From: Acanthopleura granulata
Taxonomy: Eukaryota > Mollusca > Polyplacophora > Chitonida > Chitonidae
Reading direction: 5' to 3'
Assembly (NCBI GenBank): GCA_016165875.1
Contig: JABBOT010000006.1
Span: 784,570-848,569 of the forward strand
Length of the DNA stretch: 64,000 nucleotides
The position numbers and the translations under genes are program-made. Positions 61,265 to 64,000 of the stretch are shown here, in pieces (the first letter of the stretch is position 1; each line of letters starts with the position of its first letter). The notes under the pieces were generated by a model, which was not told the DNA's origin, ran no database searches, and was given only the letters and a program-made list of their open reading frames with translations.

Positions 61265-61430
61265 TAACTCACGAATTTTTCACATTTACCATGACAGTGA
61301 ATATTATGAATGGACAAAACCGGAATGACCTAGGACGGTGAGGCGTGGAGATGTGCACGCCAAGTTGGTGGAAAACAAGTCTATAACGAACTTTACACTG
61401 CGCAATCTGAAAAACGAGATGGTTTTAAAC
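61265..61430 (-). mobile_element. SINE family 3 fragment shared by both arms
   Basis: TTTCACATTTACCATGACAG, ATGTGCACGCCAAGTTGGTG, GAAAACAAGTCTATAACGAA and CTTTACACTGCGCAA. Mirror partner of 30,280-30,445. Confidence 0.6.
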
Positions 61431-61570
61431 TGTATTTGTGTCCTTATTTATATATTTGATAGGTTTTTTGCGCCATCGGACTGCAAGAACATTTCGCTTA
61501 TTACGCACGCCGAGTGGATTGAAAAACTGGGCAGAGTCCGGAGGAAAGCCATGACTCTTTATTGTCAGCA
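61430..61570 (-). mobile_element. SINE family 1 fragment shared by both arms
   Basis: TGTCCTTATTTATATATTTG, CGCCATCGGACTGCAAGAAC, ATTTCGCTTATTACGCACGC and CTGGGCAGAGTCCGGAGGAA. Mirror partner of 30,120-30,250. Confidence 0.7.
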
Positions 61571-62449
61571 TGACCTTACGAACTAAGAGAAGGGAGCAAC
61601 TCACGCTAGCAGGAACAGCATGACGCCACACCAGCCGTCAGCGCCCTCTGTCGCTCATAACATCCGTGGTCTATATATAAACGATACATTTACAATCATG
61701 AATAAAGCTGATAATGTCAGGGATCAGTGAGGACTTCTCCAGATGTCAATTCCAATGTAAACAGATGTGCTGAAGAGGCACTTTACAAAGAATTTGACAC
61801 AGCTTATGTGCAACACGACATTTTTTATTTGTATTGGCTCGTTTTTATTGACTAACAAATCGTTCATTCACTCCGAGTGATGGCAGTGCTCATATACACC
61901 AAGTAAGCTGGTGCCCAGCTTTAGTTTGAAAGTAATGAACAAGTCCAGCCAGAGATATAATGAGTGTCTTTGTTGTACACAAGATGGCCTTCGGTTTAAA
62001 CCAACAGTGCAAACTCAGTACAGCTACACTGGTTATACAACACATGCACTGTGTAAAACAGAATGGTAACTGTGTTACTCAATGAAATGTATCGATTGCA
62101 ATAGGTTAGGGATAACTGTTACAAATAAAGGCCTTGACATGTTTCGAGTAATGCATCTTAGAAAGTGGATATTAAATCCGTCAGTGTAGAAACGAATAGG
62201 GACAAACATTTCTTCGATCGTTACATTTGGTATTCCCTGAAATGATATTTTTAAATGGAAGCAAGGATGGTAATATCGGATTTTATTGAGAAATTGATTG
62301 TGGATGTTCGACTTTATGAATTCTCAATTATGATTTTGGCCTTTTGGGCAAAGCTTTTACGTTGACTGGTGACATATTTCAAAAAGTTCCGTATCAGACG
62401 AAACAACCGGCCGCTTGACCATCTGGTGTTTAGGTGAACAACCCATCAC

Positions 62450-64000
62450 ACTTCCACTACTATATGGTTCTTTAACGAACAAAAAGAAAAGGTTCCGGTT
62501 CATGTTTTGGCATCATTGGATCTTTACGTGAAGAACATCCTATTTTCCTAAAATCGCATACTCTTGCATTGAGATTTTTCTTACGTAGTTTTTAATATGG
62601 CAATATTCTTTTGCATTATTGTATTAAGTTCTAATGCCAATGTACCATTTTTGCCTTTCTTGTCCAAAAAATTATGAAATGATATACGTTTTACAAATGC
62701 AACTGTACGCCCTGTTCTTTGGTGAACCCCCGATGAGCTTTCATACCCACAAGTACCACGCCTTACATCCAATGCACGCGATGTCTTGAACTATATGATG
62801 TCACAATAGTTCATACAATAGCATAGTGATGGCTTAAAAGAACATAATTCCTTTATTAGATACAGAGATTAACATAACACAGTTTATCGTAGCGCGTGAT
62901 CCGCGATGATGTATCAGCGCGAGCTCTTCATCGGTCCGCCTGTCGTACATCAACCGAGCTGGAAGAGCGAGGCTGATGTGACAGGTCTACCTCAGAAAGC
63001 GAGAGCTGATACAACATGGCGGAACACACACTTTTATGATCATCTATTTATCATATACCTTTATTTTAACATGCAAAATGGTCAGAAAGCTCACGGTTTC
63101 TCCTTAATCGGCAGCTTGACTTGCCCCAAGTAGAAAACCTGGGAGATAAAATGCAGTTTTTTTGTAAAATTTTTCTGCTCGAATACGGTAATGTTCTACA
63201 AATTTCTATTTTATTACTTTCAAATGGAAATTACTTAAATTAAACCAATATAATAAACACCCACGAGCTTAAACCATTACAAGGCAGTCACTTCAGGCGA
63301 GTCACAAAATATCTCATTATTTTTTTTCCTTTTAGAACAAGATATGGAAATATATTTAGCGGTAAACAGAAGCTAAGAATGCCTTAGCCTTTAGAGCGTC
63401 TATATGGAAGTCCAGGGATCTCATTTCCTGTGTCCACCCTCGCTTTTCCATCTCTATTGTCTCGTACCTTGCTTGTTACTGGTGGAGCTTGAGGGGTTTT
63501 GGCCATCTTTATTCTCTTGTACCTTGCTTATTACTGAAAACGAAAAGGTTATCAACGCGGTTTGGATGCGGGGTTCTTTGTTATGGTTAAATAGCAAAGG
63601 TTTACTGTAGCACTTGGCTTTCTTATTTTCCCGCAAGACTTGGACACATTAATACTGTTCTTAAAACTTTCTAGATTAAATATGAAAAATGCAGAGGAAA
63701 GCCAAATTATTTTCGAGATCTTTTTCTTGAAGACAGTTGTCGGCACACCTGCTGTAAGATCTGTTTCCCTTGATGCTTTGAAGTACAAGTCACATATGTT
63801 ACTCTTGGTTAACATCAGTTACATGTATTTGCTGTTTTGTTGTTTTTCATAAACCTGACTAATGGTGTAAGTGAAAAGGCCTTCACTTGCTACTCCGTGA
63901 GTTTTTTTTTTGTTTTGCCCATGTATGTATGCATACGTATGACAGACAAAGAGGGAAAAGCGCAAACAATGCAATGAGCATGATTTCTTCATTGATTCAT
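62450..64000. other. unique DNA outside the right arm
   Basis: Apart from the inverted-repeat-bounded segment at 62,902-63,021, nothing was recognised. The window ends in AT-rich DNA with frames up to 87 codons and no domains. Confidence 0.5.
62902..63021. repeat. 120-bp GC-richer segment with terminal inverted repeats
   Basis: CGCGATGATGTATCAGC at 62,902-62,918 and GCTGATACAACATGGCG at 63,005-63,021 are inverted copies with 15 of 17 bases matching, nine of them a perfect block (TGTATCAGC/GCTGATACA). The interior is clearly richer in G+C than its surroundings. It could be a miniature inverted-repeat element, a folded RNA or a short exon region; no target-site duplication was confirmed. Confidence 0.4.

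Larger units (their letters stand above)
55810..62450. repeat. large inverted duplication, right arm
   Basis: The reverse-complement counterpart of 29,240-38,090, shorter because several left-arm segments are missing. Shared landmarks in mirror order include TTTGGTCG-type, TATCTAGATACCTCGCA (56,140), GGCACTCATATGCGTCA-type (58,220), CTGCAGCCTATCGACCGCCT (58,685), ATTCAGCAAAGAGAACTGGC (59,475), GGTTTCGTGGAATCGGCC (60,763) and GATCAGTGAGGACTTCTCC (61,723). The 119-codon frame at 55,824-56,183 is not preserved as such in the other arm. No gene was recognised. Confidence 0.88.

Overview
The window is AT-rich, repeat-dense eukaryotic DNA. No complete protein-coding gene, rRNA or intact tRNA was recognised on either strand. 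Open reading frames are short, unlike known families, and mostly lie in repeats. The only recognisable coding matter is one decayed Ty3/gypsy-type LTR retrotransposon. The dispersed repeats look like molluscan (lophotrochozoan) short interspersed elements: tRNA-like heads, TAAA-type tails and a shared 3' block of the form TTGAGTACGRCGTWAAA. A mollusc is therefore the best guess for the host. That assignment rests on remembered repeat character, not on a search.

Layout. 1-5.5 kb: mostly unique sequence with a reverse SINE fragment, a paired tRNA-like repeat (2.24-2.52 kb), a CAAT-rich tract and one TATA-containing promoter-like site (about 4.79 kb). 5.5-20.9 kb: a tandem segmental duplication; about 5.9 kb at 5,517-11,400 recurs at 14,238-19,592, and the flanking 0.5-0.7 kb blocks at 12.93-13.55 and 13.73-14.24 kb recur at 19.64-20.95 kb. 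Identity between copies is patchy, including a 220-base block with no difference. 20.9-29.2 kb: unique DNA, SINE copies and a degenerate 47-bp tandem array (28.12-28.77 kb).

29.2-62.5 kb: a large, diverged inverted duplication. The left arm (about 29.24-38.09 kb) matches the reverse complement of the right arm (about 55.81-62.45 kb), block by block and in order, around a 17.7-kb spacer. Some SINE insertions are shared by both arms, so they predate the duplication. The left arm alone carries a 12-copy, 39-bp minisatellite (32,802-33,269) whose every unit holds a short hairpin and which is open in four reading frames. A 64-bp triplicate sits exactly at the inner edge of the left arm. The spacer holds a CRE-containing degenerate array (41.94-42.29 kb), a 44-bp array with a three-unit higher-order pattern (43.76-44.06 kb) and the retrotransposon remnant (49.55-52.23 kb). 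62.5-64 kb: unique DNA with one 120-bp segment bounded by inverted repeats.

The retrotransposon is the most informative element. Integrase comes first, then the segment that normally precedes reverse transcriptase, then an RNase H end, then a polypurine tract and LTR. This integrase-before-RT order is that described for Gmr1-like Ty3/gypsy elements. Nearly all reverse transcriptase is missing, the frame is broken repeatedly, and no 5' LTR was found. Nothing here works together as a pathway; the window reads as intergenic or intronic DNA shaped by duplication and retroposition.
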